Part shown: one piece after another, positions 11,465 through 24,483 of the stretch
Layout of the letters: the number at the start of each line of letters is the position of its first letter
Position numbering within the stretch: position 1 is the first letter of the stretch
Source of the DNA: Liolophura sinensis
Lineage: Eukaryota > Mollusca > Polyplacophora > Chitonida > Chitonidae
Length of the DNA stretch: 64,000 nucleotides
Direction: 5' to 3'
Assembly (NCBI RefSeq): GCF_032854445.1
Contig: NC_088301.1
Coordinates: 57,610,512-57,674,511 of the forward strand
Program-made: the position numbers and the translations under genes
Notes under the pieces: model-generated
The model's input: only the letters and a program-made list of their open reading frames with translations
Told to the model about the DNA's origin: nothing
The model's database searches: none

Positions 11465-11520
11465 TGACGTCACTGCGAACGATTGCTTTGAGAGGGAATG
11501 GAGAGTGAGGGGGCGGGGCG
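11465..11520 (+). promoter_or_regulatory. Candidate promoter elements: CRE and GC box
   Basis: TGACGTCA at 11465-11472 and an Sp1/KLF-type GC box (GGGGGCGGGGCG, 11509-11520) lie 160-220 bp before the ATG of the 12-exon gene, within a locally GC-rich stretch. No TATA box was seen. The position fits a TATA-less promoter. Confidence 0.35.
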
Positions 11521-11683
11521 ATGATTCCCCACTGTAATAAGGGGGCGCTGCAACGTCACAAACGTTTGCTACGGGACACGCCTGCTACCTAGGGTGTGTA
11601 CGTGTGGACGTGAAAATATGAGTCCGCTTTCACCTACGGCGGATATTTGACCAGCCATTTCACTGTTTTACGTGACCAGCAGG

Positions 11684-14600
11684 ATGACATCCAGCGGGGA
11701 TATGTGGCGTGCCCATCGTGCTCCGAAAGAAAACACGTGGGCTTCGCGTAAAACAGCTGGGGTGGAGTTTGTGCGGGATGTCTCTCGCCATAGCAGGTCC
11801 ACGCTGTTTGATACAAGACCACACATCACCAAGGTACGTATAAAAGTTCACATTTCAGTGAAAAAAGTATGGGGTATATAGCAACTTAATATGCATTATT
11901 TAAGCGAACATGTATTCAACGTACAACTTTCAAACACAGCTTTCGCGTACCGCATATCCTATTTGTAACGTATTATTAGAAGGTTAACGTTCTACTGAAT
12001 CTAATAGATGTAACAAAAACCTGTAAATGTAAACTAACTTTTCTGCTTCGGTTTAGGGTTTCCATCTTCCGGAGCGTTGCTGTTCTCAGCGGATGGATTC
12101 ATCTAAAGTCACTTTACCAAACTTGTCCATCACAAGTTTGTCCAAACTGGGAGAAATGCGACTCAACCCTATCACACTGTCGAAGTCATTTTCTAAAAGA
12201 AGTAACTTTGACCGTATGCTGAAGGGTAAGTCTCTGATGTCCACAGCGCAATATTATGAACTGAAGAGGCTGTACGAAGGAAGGCCGCTAACGCCTAAAA
12301 AACAAAAACCCTGCCGATTGGGTACGTTACCGAAGGTACGGTCCATCACGGGAAGCATGGAGCAGACAGTGTGGTGCTTGCCGAGGCCGCTCACTCTTTT
12401 GCCACTGACAGGTGAGCGAAATGCTGTTCGCATACGATCGAACAGGACGCGCGGAATGCCAGAGCCAAGGCTAAAGGTCTGCCTAGCAAAGGTGGACGAC
12501 AAGCTTTTGACAATGTCCGCTGCAGAAATCCCCTCACCTAACAGTTTATTGGAGATTGAAAAAACTAAATCTGCGAGTGGATATTTACCCTCGTTCACTC
12601 AAGAACACAACATTTCAATGCAACAGGAATGTCGCGAAGGATTTGTCTGTCCAGGTGAAATCCGGAAGTCACGCCCAAGGGAAAGTAGACGAAAGCCATT
12701 GTCTAGCTTGGAAACTTTAGATCTTTCCACAGATAGAGACCAATTCACGATTTCTGAGACACAGGAAAGAATTAACTTGAACTTACAACAGAATGCTTCC
12801 TCCAGAAGTCGCCAAAGGAGCAAGACTACATGTACATCTTTGGGCCTGACCTGCAACCCCCAGGTACGTACATTATACCATAGACTAAGCAAATAAAATG
12901 AACGGAAATATAGCATTATGTTACATTCTCAACAATTTAGTTCATGTATTTCCAAAAGTAGATAAGTATCATTAAATATTCTGCATCTATATTCATTTGA
13001 ATGGGCATTGACTGTTGCACTGTAAAATAAACCCCCCGAATGATATAGACTAAAATCATTTTCACTATATGAATTAACTCATTGATTATAATTTGTTTTA
13101 TATTTTCCGTTCATTTGTTTTTCAGGTTTTAAAAACTAGCCGCACTCAACCCAAAACCGTTATCTCCAAGCCAGATGTCTCCGTGAAGCTGAATGTGATA
13201 GGGAATAGGCCACGGTCCCTTGTCCAGCTACGCGACATGTCAAGGGTAGGTGCAGTCTGACAGGCTTAATTGTAAATTTTGCAATTTTTCACAGTAACAG
13301 TAATTTTTTAAAAACATACATAAAGCGATGTTTCGGTTCTGAAATTTCAAATTTCACAATTAGAACCATTAAACTGGAGCATATTTCTGCGGCCTAATCC
13401 GATGACACGCCTCCCTAAAGAGTTACCTGTATCTTTATTTACATGTTTAATACGGGGGTAAAGCTAACATTTAGTAAAGGTCCATGCCTCCCATAACAAT
13501 ATTTTTCTCTACACACATCTGGCGAGAGATATAGGATCTTATTATGAAGCCTAAGGGTGGAAGGTTTTCGTTGTCTATTTCCACGTACATGATCTCAGTC
13601 TAATGACTCATACTTCTCCCGACGCTAGAAACTAACGGTCACTCCTCTGCAGCCGGACATAGATGAAGAAGTCCTGCTTGAGACTCATACGTTGAGACAA
13701 CTGAAGCAGGAGTCACAGCTAAATGTCACCGGCAAGAAGATGGAAAACAAAGCAAATATGCAGATTGTGAATTTTCTCAATTACGTAAGTATTATTACAT
13801 GATTGTTAACCCTAATTACACGATTACCAGGTTGAATTACGCAATACAGGTTGACAATGCCCTGCACGTAAGAATTTGGGTCCCACCTGAATTACCATAT
13901 AAGCACATAACTACACCATTACTTAGGTATAGCTGGCTTCCTCTCCGGCCGTAAGTGGGAAGGCCTGCGGATGGTCGTGGGTTTCCCCCGTGCTCTGCCC
14001 GGTTTCCTCCCACCATAACGCTGGCCGCCGTCGTATCAGTGAAATATTCTTGAGTACAGCGTAAAACACCAATCAAATAAATCAAACTTAGGTATATAAC
14101 TACACAATTACCTAAGTATATAACTGCACCATTACACATGTATATAACTGCACCATTACCTACGTATATAACTACACCATTACCTACGTATGTAAGCGCA
14201 ACATTACCTACGTATATAATTACACCATTACCTAAGTATATAACTACACCATTACTTAGGTATATAACTACACCATTACCTAGGTATATGACTACACCAT
14301 TACCTAAGTATATAACTACACCATTACTTAGGTATATGACTACACTATTACCTAGGTATATGACCGCACCATTACGTGTGTATATAACTACACCATTACT
14401 TAGGTATATGACTACACCATTACCTAGGTGTATGACTGCACCATTACGTATGTATATAACTACACCATTACCTAAGTATATGACTACACCATTACCTAAG
14501 TATATAACTACGCCATTACCTAGTATATGACTACACCATTACCTAGGTATATGACTGCACCATTACATATGTATATAACTACACCATTACTTAGGTATAT

Positions 14601-17600
14601 GACTACACCATTGCCTAGGTATATGACTGCACCATTACCTAGGTATATAACTACACCATTACCTAGGTATGTAACTGCAGCATTACCTGGGTATGTAACC
14701 GCACCATTACCTAGGTATATCAGTACACTATTACCTAAGTGTATGACTACCCCATTACATAGGTATATAACCACACAATTTCCTAAGTATATAAACCCAC
14801 AATTACCTAGGTATATAACCTCACCATTATCTAGATACATAACCGCACCATTATCTAGATACATAACCGCACCATTATCTAGATATATAACCGTACCATT
14901 ACCTAGGTATATAACCGCACCATTACCTAGGTATATAACCGCACCATTACCTAGGTATGTAACCGCACCATTACCTAAGTATATAACTACACCATTACCT
15001 AAGTATATAACTGCACCATTACCTAAGTATATAACTATGTCATTGCCTAGAATATAACTACACCATTACCTAGGTATATTACCAAAGTATATAACTACGC
15101 CATTGCCTAGAATATAACTACACCATTACCTAGGTATATAACTGCACTATTGCCTAAGTATATAACTACACCATTACCTAAGTGGCTACATTACATGATT
15201 CTATAAGTATATAAAGTTAGTACCTAACACTGAATGAAATTTATACTGGCTTCTAAAAGTAAACTTTAATAAAGAATAAGTTAACTGACAAAGTGGGTAA
15301 ATCCAAAGCGACGTCGATACTGTGCTAACTGGTAATTGCTCATATATACTTTTATACATACTTTTCTTCACATACTGAGGTGTCCATATGACAGTGACGT
15401 TTTCTTCACCTACTGAGGTTTCCATAAGGCAGTGACTTTTTCTCCACATACTGAGGTTTCCATCAGACAGTGACGTTTTCTTCACATATGAGGTTTCCAT
15501 CAGACAATGACGTTTTCTTCACATGAGGTTTCCATCAGAGAATGACGTTTTCTTCACATATGAGGTTTCCATCAGACAATGACGTTTTCTTCACATGAGG
15601 TTTCCATCAGAGAATGACGTTTTCTTCACATATGAGGTTTCCATAAGGCAGTGACTTTTTCTCCACATACTGAGGTTTCCATCAGACAATGACGTTTTCT
15701 TCACATGAGGTTTCCATCAGAGAATGACGTTTTCTTCACATATGAGGTTTCCATCAGACATTGACGTTTTCTTCACATACTGAGGTTTCCATCAGGCAGT
15801 GACTTTTTCTTCACATACTGAGGTTTCCATCAGACAGTGACGTTTTCTTTACATACTGAGGTTTCCATCAGACAATGACGTTTTCTTCACATATGAAGTT
15901 TCCATCAGACACACTGAGGTTCACCAGTCGTTGGAATCTACGACCGAGTTCCACACAGTAGTTGTAGGCTTACTTGTAACTGTAACAATACCATGGGATC
16001 ACATATCTTTTACATGTTTTACCATAAAAGTTACAATCAACTTTTCCCCTCTCACGCCATACCGATTTTGTTCTTGGACTGGTTATTTAACTCGCCATAT
16101 CTTGTAGTGTCTCTTGTAGTGTCTCTACCGACGGACTTTTTTGTCTATGGATCAATAGAAAGTTGTGTTACAATACTTTGACAAACGACTGGAGTTCACT
16201 TAACATTCAAACAGATATGGAGTGTAGATGTCCAGGAAAGGTTTTTCCGTATTCATTGCTAAGTTTGTGTTACTACCACTTCTATCTAGGAACTTAGCAA
16301 ACCAGTTATTTTTTTTATCACTCATCCATGTAAGAACTTTCGGTCACTCTTGACTTCCTATGGTGGTAACTGGCAGATGACACATGTATCTCTCGAAAAC
16401 AGTACCTTAGCGTACTTTACGATCATAGAGGTCCTGTAGGTTACCTCCATTGTCACATGACCAATCCAGCACGAGACCAGCATACGTAATGGTGCAGCAT
16501 TGACAGCTGCAGAAATGCCGAGAGATCTTTAATGATGTCCATGTTTTTCAACTTGGTGGAATATACTTATTTGAGTTCACCGAAACTGCCTGCTTTAGGC
16601 CGACAGGTACATTTATTTCATTAGGGGATTTTTAAATTTCTTCCGATAGCCTTATATATTATATAAATGTTTATTCTTGGCCATCCACATGAGTGAAAAT
16701 AAAGAAATAAAAATTCATATAACAATATATATTGAGGTTGACTTTATAGCCGTTTACATTTGACTGGCTTAAACTTCTTAAACTTTGAAACTCGCCATTA
16801 GCCACGTTCAGAGGTCCCACCAAACCGGGACATACTCCTAAAAGGCGCCCTTTAAATGGAGAGTGGCATTTGCTTAATACGCTACGATAGAGAGCGCATG
16901 TTGTATCCACACAAGTATTATAACACGGCAGGCAACACTACAACAATGTATGAAACCTTTGTTCTACCAACCCAAGAGGGCATGGGTGGATGAACTTAAC
17001 TGCCACTACTAAAGTTACATTTAAAGTGAAGGCCATCTCCATAGTGCAAACATGTGAGACGGCTTCACTGTTTATCTGATAGATATTACAAAGCAAATGC
17101 TATATACTGTTATTTGTTTATTCGTGCATGCTAAATACATTTGTCGGCGGTATTTCAGACTCGAGACTACCGTCTTGGACACGTTGTGCCACCATCACCG
17201 AGTTGTTGTGGCCGGATGGCGAACCACTGGACAGCCAATGACTCGCAAACGATGAACCTCAGAAAACTGAGAAAAGGTAATTCTAGGTCATATTCAAACC
17301 GATAAGCTTTCTCCGTGTTCCGCACTGTCTTAAGAATCCCAAACAAGTTTGGCACTGTCTTAACGTTCTCAAAGAAAGCTTCGCACTGTCTTAAGCTTCT
17401 CTGATAAGTTCCGCACTGTCTTAAGGATCTCAAACAAGTTTCACACTGCTTTAAGGTTCTCAGATAAGTTTCGCACTGTTTTTGGGATCCCAAACAAGTT
17501 TCACACTGTCTTAAGGTTCTCAAACAAAGTTTCGCACTGTCTTAAGCTTCTCAGATAAGTTCCGCACTGTTTTAAAGATCTCAAACAAGTTTCACACCTG

Positions 17601-20600
17601 CTTTAAGGTTCTCAGATAAGTTCCACACTGTCTTAAGGATCTCAAACAAGCTTCGCACTGTCTTAAGGTTCTCAAACAAAGTTTCGCACTGTCTTAAGGT
17701 CCTCAGATAAGTTCCATACTGTCTTAAGGATCTCAAACAAGTTTCGCACTGTCTTAAGGATCTCAAACAAGTTTGGCACTGTCTTAACGTTCTCAAACAA
17801 AGTTTCGCACTGTCTTAAGGTCCTCAGATAAGTTCCACACTGTCTTAAGGATCTCAAACAAGTTTCGCACTGTCTTAAGGTTCTCAGATAAGTTTCGCAA
17901 TGTCTGAAGGTTCTCAAACAAAGTTTCACACTGTATATGGTTCTCAGATAAGTTCCGCACTGTCTTAAGGATCTCAAACAAGTTTCGCACTGTCTTAAGC
18001 TTCTCAAACAAGTTTCGCACTGTCTTAAGCTTCTCAGATAAGTTTCGCACTGTCTTAAGGTTCTCAAACAAGTTTCGCGCTGTCTTAAGGTTCTCAGATA
18101 AGTTTCGCTCTATCTTAAGGTTTTCAAACAAGTTTCGAACTGTCTTAAGGTTCTCAGATAAGTTTCGCACTATCTTTAGGATCTCAAACAAGTTTCGCAC
18201 TGTCGTAAGAATCTCAAACAAGTTTTGCGGTGTCTTAAGGACCTCAAACAAGTTTCGCACTGTCTTAAGCTTCTCAGATAAGTTTCGCACTGTCTTAAGG
18301 TTCTCAAACAAGTTTCGCACTGTCTGAAGGTTCTCAAATAAGTTTCGGACTGTCTTAAGGTTCTCAGATAAGTTACGCACTACCTTTAGGATCTCAAACA
18401 AGTTTCTCATTGTCTTTAGGATCTTGTGCTTTAACGGAGGCGATCTTGTCGCCAATACATCGGCAAGAGGACCTGAGCTTAAAACCTCAAAGGCCATCGT
18501 CATTATCCCGAGCTAAGGCGGATGAAGTAATGACGCTGGACTACCTTGTCAGAGTGCGTTCCGGAAAGGCGTTGTGGCAGAGAGAGGAGTCTACCGTACA
18601 GCCATGCTCCAGCAGTTCTTCCTCCAGCTTCTCTGGGGATAGTGACCGCGATGACGACGGGTCATCCACCAACAAAAGCTCCCATTCTATCCGAAGTTCA
18701 TCTTCTGAGCAAAGTATATGCCAACCACAGGGCACCAATCAGCGCAAAGGTGAGTGTAGATTCAGTGTTGCAAACATGATGTATGCTATCTGTAATCGCA
18801 GCAGCGTCATTTCGTTAGCATAACTCATAATCAAAAATATTTGATTTGGAAGACTCAATCTGTGATAAAACTTCCTTTCATTTAATTATGTACAACACAG
18901 AAAAAACGTAAATATTCAGAACCGTTTTCTTCAGCTGCCCCTGGTGCAGCCGAGCAGGAGGATCCACCCAAAGCAGACGCAGGCATAGCAAGCTGTTCCA
19001 AGCCGTCAGGTTTTCCTCCCATATACAATAAGGCAACCAGCAGTCCTTACAGATCAGGACATTATTTCGCAAACCCAAGATTTATACATGCTTCTGGTCG
19101 TATATCACCCGTACCAGCCTCTTCTCGCCATGCCAACAAACGCCCAACTATGGTCGGGAGAACACTTACAGCAGAACAACCGGTCATATTTGCCAGCAGT
19201 GTTCGTCGCTTGGTATCACAACCCACACCATATCGAAGCCCTTTGCCATTCCCCAGCAAGTTTGAGACATCTGCCCCCAAATGGCGCCTTCCTAGTTTCT
19301 CTCACAACCCATGGGGCAGCCTAATAATGACCAGCACACCACAGGAACAAGGGTCCTGTGACACGAGACAGTGCCCAGACAGGCTGAAAAAAGCCACCAG
19401 GAAGAAAATCGCAAAGAAACCAAAAGTTTGGCGCCGGAAGAAACGTCGACAGAAAACCGATTCTAATTTACGTGCGAATACAGACATTTCATCTCGTATA
19501 GGTAAGTTCCGGCAAAAAAAAAAAAAAAAAAAAGAAAAAAAGAGCGATCATTTAAAAATGAGAGAGAGATTTTAAAAGAACCTGTACATGCTGGGATAGG
19601 ATCTCTTCGAGATGACTTTCATGCTTGCTGACTTCTTAGAACCTATATTAATATATATGTGTGTGCATTAATACAGAAATTTCACATTCAAAAGAAATAT
19701 CCTATTAGGCCCTATAACACGTATCAACACAGTTTGGAAAATGTATATAGGGAACCAATGCCAATTTGTACTAATGAAATTGGTCTTTGAGCATTTGACT
19801 TTAGATATTGTTTTCCTGATTGACGGTCTGAAATGGTCTTTTCATTTCAACGAGAAAAATGCTCACCTATACTGAAAAAAAAAACATAAAGCAAACAACT
19901 GACACTGTTTCTTACACTGATATCGATGGTCAACGTGAAAACTATCGGACCTGAACAATGAGAGATGAAGTTCCATTAATTCAGTGATTTGGTCGTGTTT
20001 TTTCTCAGATGAACCTCAACATTCCAACTCTCTGTATTTCACACCTATGTATGACTTGAGGTACGACAGGTGGAAAAGGCAGTGTCACCGACGAAAGAAA
20101 AAACCTGCCTGTAATTTAACCATCAAAGCCACTTCGAAACGTTCAGATATTTCTGGTCTGCACCTGAGATCGGAGTCGGAGGAAAGCGAAGACAAGTCTG
20201 GCTATGGAGATGGGCGTCAGTATCCTTCGCCGCAGAAAAACACTACTAGCACTCCATTACACCACCCCACCCCTGTCAGTGCCCTGGGAAGGCCCTTGGA
20301 GACAGTTGCATCACGGCACTCTTCTCAACAATCAGGTAAGCACCTCACGAAGCAGTCGCAACGTAACGCCTAAGATACGTCACTGCTTTGTTATACTGGC
20401 CCCAGATATTACGCTTACAGGACAGACCTTTTGCTTACGTTTACTGTACTGCTACTGTGTCTTCATATCTGAGTTAGTATTTGGTATATTTGTATTGATC
20501 CAGTTAATGCTTGGAATCACAGTGATGTACATAACGGCAGTAAATATGGCCGCTGTGGGCCACACTCCCACAAGAAGACGATGTGCTGCTATTTTCTCTT

Positions 20601-22903
20601 CTGTTGGCTGTGATATATTATTACCACTATTTCGTTGCGCAGGACCACTATCCATCCTGGGCGCCATGTCCTATACTGCCCCCACGCCGCCTGGCAGTAG
20701 CAAAGTTGTTGATCTGCCGATACTGACAGGAGAAGCATGCCGACCTTGTCCTACTGTGGCATCAACTGAGGAATACATCAAAACACCGACGGTCAAAGGT
20801 AAGAGGGAAACCCATACAGAGTTGACAGCAGAGTTCAGCAAGTCAGGGGAGGAACTGATTCTGTCTTCCAGTGAGCTGGTTGAACTGGAGTGCACTGGGC
20901 GCATATGCACCTGTGCTTCCGGTGCGGAGACTGTGGAGTACCCGACGGATTCGGAGAGGAGACCAGAATACTGGAACATTGCCAGCATCCTCAGGAACAG
21001 CAGGACAAAAAAGTAAGGCCAGAACGTGATTAATTGTATTGTTAATGAATGGTGTTAATGAAGTCCTAGATCATGTTTACCTACAGAACAATAGTAACGA
21101 ACATGTTATTAAGACAAGTTACGAGATCAGTGTGTCATAAAATCCGCATGATATCGCATTGGAGTTCGAAGACCAAAGTGTCGGAGGAGTGCTGAATATT
21201 ATTTGATAAAATTTGGATATGCGACCTGCAGAAAGAGACCAAACTATATATTTTTGTTCCATCATCATTTCTTTCCGGTTTCTCGATTTATTTCAAATCC
21301 ATGTATGCTGCAGGAAGCAGACGACAGCAGGTGACATTCATGACTGCAGTTCCCGGGACCCGAGCTCTCAGTCCCCTCTCCCTAGTACTGTATGGGTGAC
21401 GGACAGTCTGTCGGTTGCCCCCATCAGCGCGCCTGTCTCCCTAGGTAGGCCTATGTATAGTATAAACACAGACTTAATCATTCCCATAAGCTCTTGGCTT
21501 GTACCTAAGTTAGGACATTTCGATGTATCGTTATTTGTCCACCTTTAATACGGTACACGTACCTTTCTCCTTTACATAGGCGTATACAGCATTCATTTTG
21601 GCTCGGTGACCGATCACGGTTCATGCATTCTTTCAGATTATGCCGGCTAATGTCACCAAAAGTTGGGTGGAGTGTTTATCAACATTCTATTATTTGTACG
21701 GAGAGTCATCAGGGTAATAAAGACCATGGGTTAAATGATTACACTGACCTAAATTGGCTCAAATCTGAGGACGATAATTCCTGGCATTGCCGTGGGTTCA
21801 TCCTTCCCCGTAAAAACAAACACGATATTACCTTCATGTTATGTTGAGTTCATCTTTGTTGTCAAAGACAAACTACATGAAATTGGGAATCTAACAAATA
21901 TATATAAACAAGAAAGAGAGGTGACCGGTTAAACAAACATCCTTTCCCCTTCGCAACAAAGTATCGAACACACATCACCTCCCCTTTACAGCACACACGC
22001 TATACTAAATGAATATTTTGGAATATATTTAGGATTCCTTACGTCTAAACGTGCTTCCAACGTACATTAGTCGTTGCTGCCCTGGAAACAGAACGTATTC
22101 TTAGCTGTTCACTTCCTTTTATCTGCATTCAGACACGGTGGCATCACCTGGAATGCGGTTACAATCAGATTATTCAAGAAAAATGGGAGACAAGCGGACT
22201 GACGTAGTGAACAACAGAACGCTGACATTGCACAAAATTCTTGGATTTCTTCCAGACAGTTTGATTCAGTCGGTAAGAATGCCTGTTTTTTCAGTTCATA
22301 ACGCGTGTAATTGGTTCCAATCCATCACCTATGAGCATAAGCAGTGTGAAAACTGAAGCTTAAAATCCACATCTATGTGTATTGGAATTAATACATGCTT
22401 AGATTGTCTCATTGCGTTAGAGTGGAACACGCCATATCGCGAAGTATGTGACGTGACTGACTTGTGAGATGCCTGCCTATCAACCGCTGACACACCCTAT
22501 ACATTTGGGTGAGCGATCCCAGCGTTAAATGGCCACCGGTTCGTCAGTAACTCGTCCACAGTTTGTGCACTCTGGTTTTCTACGAAGTTGTTCCCACATA
22601 TAAGACTAGGCTTACTTCATTAACCATCGAACGACTACTACAACAAGCACTGACGGTCATGTCAGGTGGAGTTCTGTCCTATGAGCACCATCACTCGTTT
22701 CTTTCATGGTCGTTATTTTGTTGCAGGACTCACGGGAACATTGTCACCACGAAAATGGTATTGGCACATTGGGTGTAACTTCTTGCTCGTCATGTATCAG
22801 TAGAGTCTCCCAACAGGCCAGTGGTCAAACCTTCGCCATGGAGCATGCACCAGCGCCCGACACGGATTATCCTCCCATTGGTCGAAACTTCTCACAGGTC
22901 TAA
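11684..22903 (+). CDS. Twelve-exon gene for a 1122-residue basic, Ser-rich protein of unknown function
   Basis: Exons: 11684-11833, 12057-12863, 13126-13245, 13653-13784, 17159-17276, 18420-18749, 18935-19501, 20009-20335, 20643-21012, 21314-21444, 22133-22272, 22727-22903. All junctions are GT-AG and every phase matches, with 3369 coding bases in total. The ATG at 11684 follows an in-frame TGA at 11648. No known domain is seen. Visible features are SRS/RSR-rich stretches in exon 2, a poly-Ser run then acidic DRDDD in exon 6 (around residue 480), a strongly basic run in exon 7 (KKATRKKIAKKPKVWRRKK, about residue 703) that would suit a nuclear or nucleic-acid-binding signal, and a Cys/His cluster (REHCHHENG) in the last exon. 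Composition suggests a largely disordered protein. Exon 9 has a competing donor at 20804, but using it closes the frame in exon 10. Exon joins are inferred by eye. Confidence 0.75.
13895..15190. repeat. Minisatellite, about 24-bp unit, in intron 4 of the 12-exon gene
   Basis: About 50 variant copies of a unit of the form ACCATTACCTAGGTATATAA plus CTAC. Because 24 is a multiple of three, long open frames with an 8-residue period run through the array on both strands. These are by-products of the repeat, not genes. Confidence 0.95.
13932..14085 (+). mobile_element. SINE fragment inserted in the minisatellite
   Basis: A 154-bp 5'-truncated copy begins at GCTGGCTTCC and ends in the AAATAAATCAA tail. 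It matches the 3' portion of the full-length SINE at 48017-48288. It is flanked on both sides by ACTTAGGTATA (13921-13931 and 14086-14096). Confidence 0.85.
15355..15915. repeat. Minisatellite, 35-38 bp unit, in intron 4
   Basis: About 15 copies of a unit built from GAGGTTTCCATCAGACA then GTGACGTTTTCTTCACATACT, with short variants lacking part of CATACT. It follows the 24-bp array in the same intron after about 165 bp of unique DNA. Confidence 0.95.
15916..17158. other. Rest of intron 4 of the 12-exon gene
   Basis: Unique AT-rich sequence between the minisatellites and exon 5. No coding or repeat signal was seen. Confidence 0.5.
17310..18425. repeat. Minisatellite, 30-bp unit, filling intron 5 and giving the exon 6 acceptor
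   Basis: About 37 copies of a 30-bp unit of the form AAGTTTCGCACTGTCTTAAG then GWTCTCAAAC or GTTCTCAGAT. The array reaches the 3' end of the intron, and its last unit is spliced at TTGTCTTTAG/GATCTTG to open exon 6. On the minus strand it gives a 10-residue-period open frame (NLFENLKTVR type) of over 200 codons, which I treat as a repeat artefact. Confidence 0.95.
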
Positions 22904-23013
22904 TAATCATGTCACTCAGCGTCTTCTTGGCTTCAAATGTTGCAGTTTATAGATAAATTCTGGAAGTTTTATTTCTGACAAAAATAACCCATGTATACTA
23001 CCTTTAAAGGCAA

Positions 23014-23019
23014 AATAAA
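23014..23019 (+). terminator. Poly(A) signal of the 12-exon gene
   Basis: AATAAA 111 bp after the TAA at 22901-22903. It is the first canonical signal after the stop. Confidence 0.6.
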
Positions 23020-24412
23020 ATTCATTTCTTAATCAAAGGATGAAAAACAAAAAATCTCAGTATTAATTGTATTGTCTTTCTGGTGTATATCACAAGGATC
23101 CAATTGTTCCTGGAAATGGTTGTCAGTAAATGTCTTAAAGGCGTGGCTCAGTATAATTACAGCAACAAATGTTCTGGAATTATTGTGAAAGTAATAATGT
23201 CTTCTACTGATTTGAGCCGTCATTATAACAGCAATAACTAAGTAAACAACAGAACAAATATAGCCATAGCTGTGTTGAAAAAGCCGTCCAAAAGTCCTAA
23301 CTTTCCTCGTCTGTAACTTGCCCCGGTGAAGCCATATAGCAAGTTTCAACCTTTTTCAAAACAACGTCCATATAAGTGTCAAATTGCAAACCAGAACAAA
23401 AATGGCCAAAATTTTGACACAAACGGCTAGAAAATCGAACATGTACCTTGTCATGGTGACACTAAGTATCAGGCTTATATCCAATAATATAAAACGATAA
23501 AACGCCTTAAAAAGTATGGTAAACTAGAAGCTAGAACTTGATCTGTAACAGTAAGCCACCATGATGAAACAATGTACTAGAGTATCAAGTTTCAATTCAA
23601 TTTGACACGTTCCTAAAAAGTAGTGAAAACCGATTCGTCTGGACTGACAGAGGTGCAAATCTACTCTCCTCAGACCAATCACAGTCCGACACAAATCCTT
23701 TAGTTTATGAATCTTGTTTTATTTAAAGTGAACAGCATTTTGATCGACTTGCCAAGTTGGAGTGCAGGAGCCCATTCTACAAGCCATCGTACCAGTATCT
23801 TTCGCCCAGCGTAAGGTTCACGACAAAGCACCATGAATGTAAAGACATACGTCAATGCCTTATATTTGCTTGACACAATATTACAATAGATTTGTATAAC
23901 AGATCCCAGATAGCATAAGATCCCATGTTAAGTCTATTCATTTAATCACTTCAATGCAGAAACAGTGCTTAAAGGGAAACAGTATCAATTCTGAATGGCT
24001 GGTGTGAGGAATAATGAAATCCAGGCTATGCCAAGCTTAACCTTAATTTTAGGTATGGCTGATTTATTCAAGTGTGTCCAAGGTTGCAGGGTTTAACCCA
24101 TGAAACCCTACCTCCACTGTCAGCCAATCCGTCACTGTTGTCTCCATTACACAGAGTATGGAACTGCCAATCTCTTGAACAACAGTATACTGAAGATGCA
24201 AGTATATTGGAAGTCTGACGATGTTTTTTTTTTACATCGAATCTGAACGTTTACAATTTGCATTTGCAAACAATGTGTTTTATAAAAAATAGAATCCATT
24301 TGCAAACAATGCATTTTATACAGACCAGAATCCTGCCTTTCCAAATTAATCCATATTAGTGTGCGAAAAACAGAGACACCTGCCATTACTCCAGTGACAA
24401 ATTTTTACTCAC
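23020..24412. other. Short intergenic region between convergent genes
   Basis: Lies between the 3' ends of the 12-exon gene and DALRD3. No supported gene. A small direct repeat occurs near 24250-24330 (CAATTTGCATTTGCAAACAA, later ATTTGCAAACAATG). Confidence 0.5.
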
Positions 24413-24418
24413 TTTATT
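24413..24418 (-). terminator. DALRD3: Poly(A) signal of DALRD3
   Basis: AATAAA on the minus strand, 66 bp past the DALRD3 stop codon. Confidence 0.6.
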
Positions 24419-24483
24419 TTATCACTGTAGGTTACCATAAAAATGGAGAAACATCTTTACAAAATTAATATTTTTCCTTGGTT

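Noticed and set aside
14138-15057. Long frames on both strands (up to 176 codons) with an 8-residue period
   Set aside because: They result from a 24-bp minisatellite inside an intron; stops are missing only because the unit length is a multiple of three.
15355-18425. CRISPR-like array of regularly spaced repeats
   Set aside because: Units are contiguous variant tandem repeats without unique spacers, in a eukaryotic intron; these are minisatellites.
20804-21012. Donor GTAAGA at 20804 ending exon 9 early
   Set aside because: Joining from there to the exon 10 acceptor closes the frame, while the donor after 21012 keeps it open and in phase.
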